A stretch of 6,948 bases of DNA. It comes from Anaerolineae bacterium. Its GTDB lineage: Bacteria > Chloroflexota > Anaerolineae > UBA1429. Of the stretch, positions 6,820 to 6,948 are shown one piece after another. Within the stretch, counting starts at the first letter, position 1, and the number at the start of each line of letters is the position of its first letter. Location of the stretch: positions 1-6,948 of the forward strand of contig SKLG01000218.1 of the NCBI GenBank assembly GCA_007123335.1. Direction: 5' to 3'. The position numbers were made by a program, and so were the translations under genes. The notes under the pieces are model-generated. The model was not told the origin of the DNA, made no database searches, and saw only the letters and a program-made list of their open reading frames with translations.

Positions 6820-6834
6820 TCTAACAAACGGGAA
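6806..6834 (-). promoter_or_regulatory. Candidate promoter for the epimerase gene
   Basis: On the minus strand TATAAT (6806-6811) is a full -10 consensus, with TTCCCG (6829-6834, 3 of 6) 17 bp upstream. The start point would be near 6799, leaving about 90 nt of leader. On the plus strand TTAACG (6785-6790) and TATACA (6808-6813), also 17 bp apart, could serve the gene at 6858. The two overlap, so expression of both genes may be controlled together. Confidence 0.35.
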
Positions 6835-6857
6835 TTGCGTTCGGCGAAAGGGGTAGT

Positions 6858-6948
6858 ATGCGCATCACGGGTTTGGAGACGGTCGTCGTGCAGGTGAACC
6901 AGCGCGGCGATTGGGTGTTTGTGCTGGTGCACACCGATGAGGGGATCA
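6858..6948 (+). CDS. Enolase-superfamily (mandelate racemase/muconate lactonizing type) protein, N-terminus only
   Basis: Only 30 codons are present, starting MRITGLETVVV and ending VLVHTDEGI at the right edge. The pattern of a first beta strand with I-T-x-(I/L)-E-T, then W-V-F-V-x-V-H-T-D-E-G, is typical of the capping domain of mandelate racemase/sugar acid dehydratase enzymes. The catalytic barrel lies outside the window, so the reaction cannot be stated; sugar-acid dehydration would suit the neighbours. An AAAGGGG ribosome site (6847-6853) is 4 nt before the ATG. It is divergent from the epimerase gene. Confidence 0.65.
   Translation, partial: MRITGLETVVVQVNQRGDWVFVLVHTDEGI

Overview
The window is a compact, moderately GC-rich bacterial segment with six complete genes and two genes cut by the window edges. 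No RNA genes, mobile elements or CRISPR arrays were seen. Two themes meet here. The left two thirds (1-4417) is a minus-strand cytochrome c maturation (Ccm, System I) operon. In transcription order it reads ccmE, ccmF, ccmA, ccmB, ccmC, with ccmC running off the left edge. The right third (4568-6948) is a carbohydrate-catabolism neighbourhood: a Gfo/Idh/MocA-type dehydrogenase on the plus strand, a convergent aldose 1-epimerase-like gene on the minus strand, and the first 30 codons of an enolase-superfamily (mandelate racemase/muconate lactonizing type) gene on the plus strand.

The Ccm genes are tightly coupled. There are 3 nt between ccmE and ccmF, an 8-bp overlap between ccmF and ccmA, a 4-bp ATGA overlap between ccmA and ccmB, and 5 nt between ccmB and a GTG-started ccmC. 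CcmA (ATPase) and CcmB (membrane partner) form the ABC module that works with CcmC. CcmC loads heme on the chaperone CcmE, and CcmF is the heme-ligating synthase component. The striking point is CcmE: its heme-attachment motif is Cys-x-x-x-Tyr (C128...Y132) instead of the usual His-x-x-x-Tyr. No ccmD, ccmG, ccmH or ccmI lies in the visible part of the operon. This matches the variant known from Desulfovibrio and some archaea, often called System I*, which lacks CcmG and CcmH.

A 150-bp divergent intergenic region (4418-4567) carries a good sigma70-type promoter for the ccm operon and a weaker candidate for the dehydrogenase. The convergent junction (5648-5718) has a perfect 9-bp hairpin without a T-tract. 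The divergent junction on the right (6709-6857) contains an 8-bp inverted repeat centred on a consensus -10 element, a plausible operator for the sugar genes.

The organism cannot be named from this window. A Cys-type CcmE operon with Gfo/Idh/MocA, epimerase and enolase-superfamily sugar genes next to it would fit a Chloroflexota-like environmental bacterium, but that is an inference and weakly held. All reading frames called are intact; no frameshifts or pseudogenes were found.
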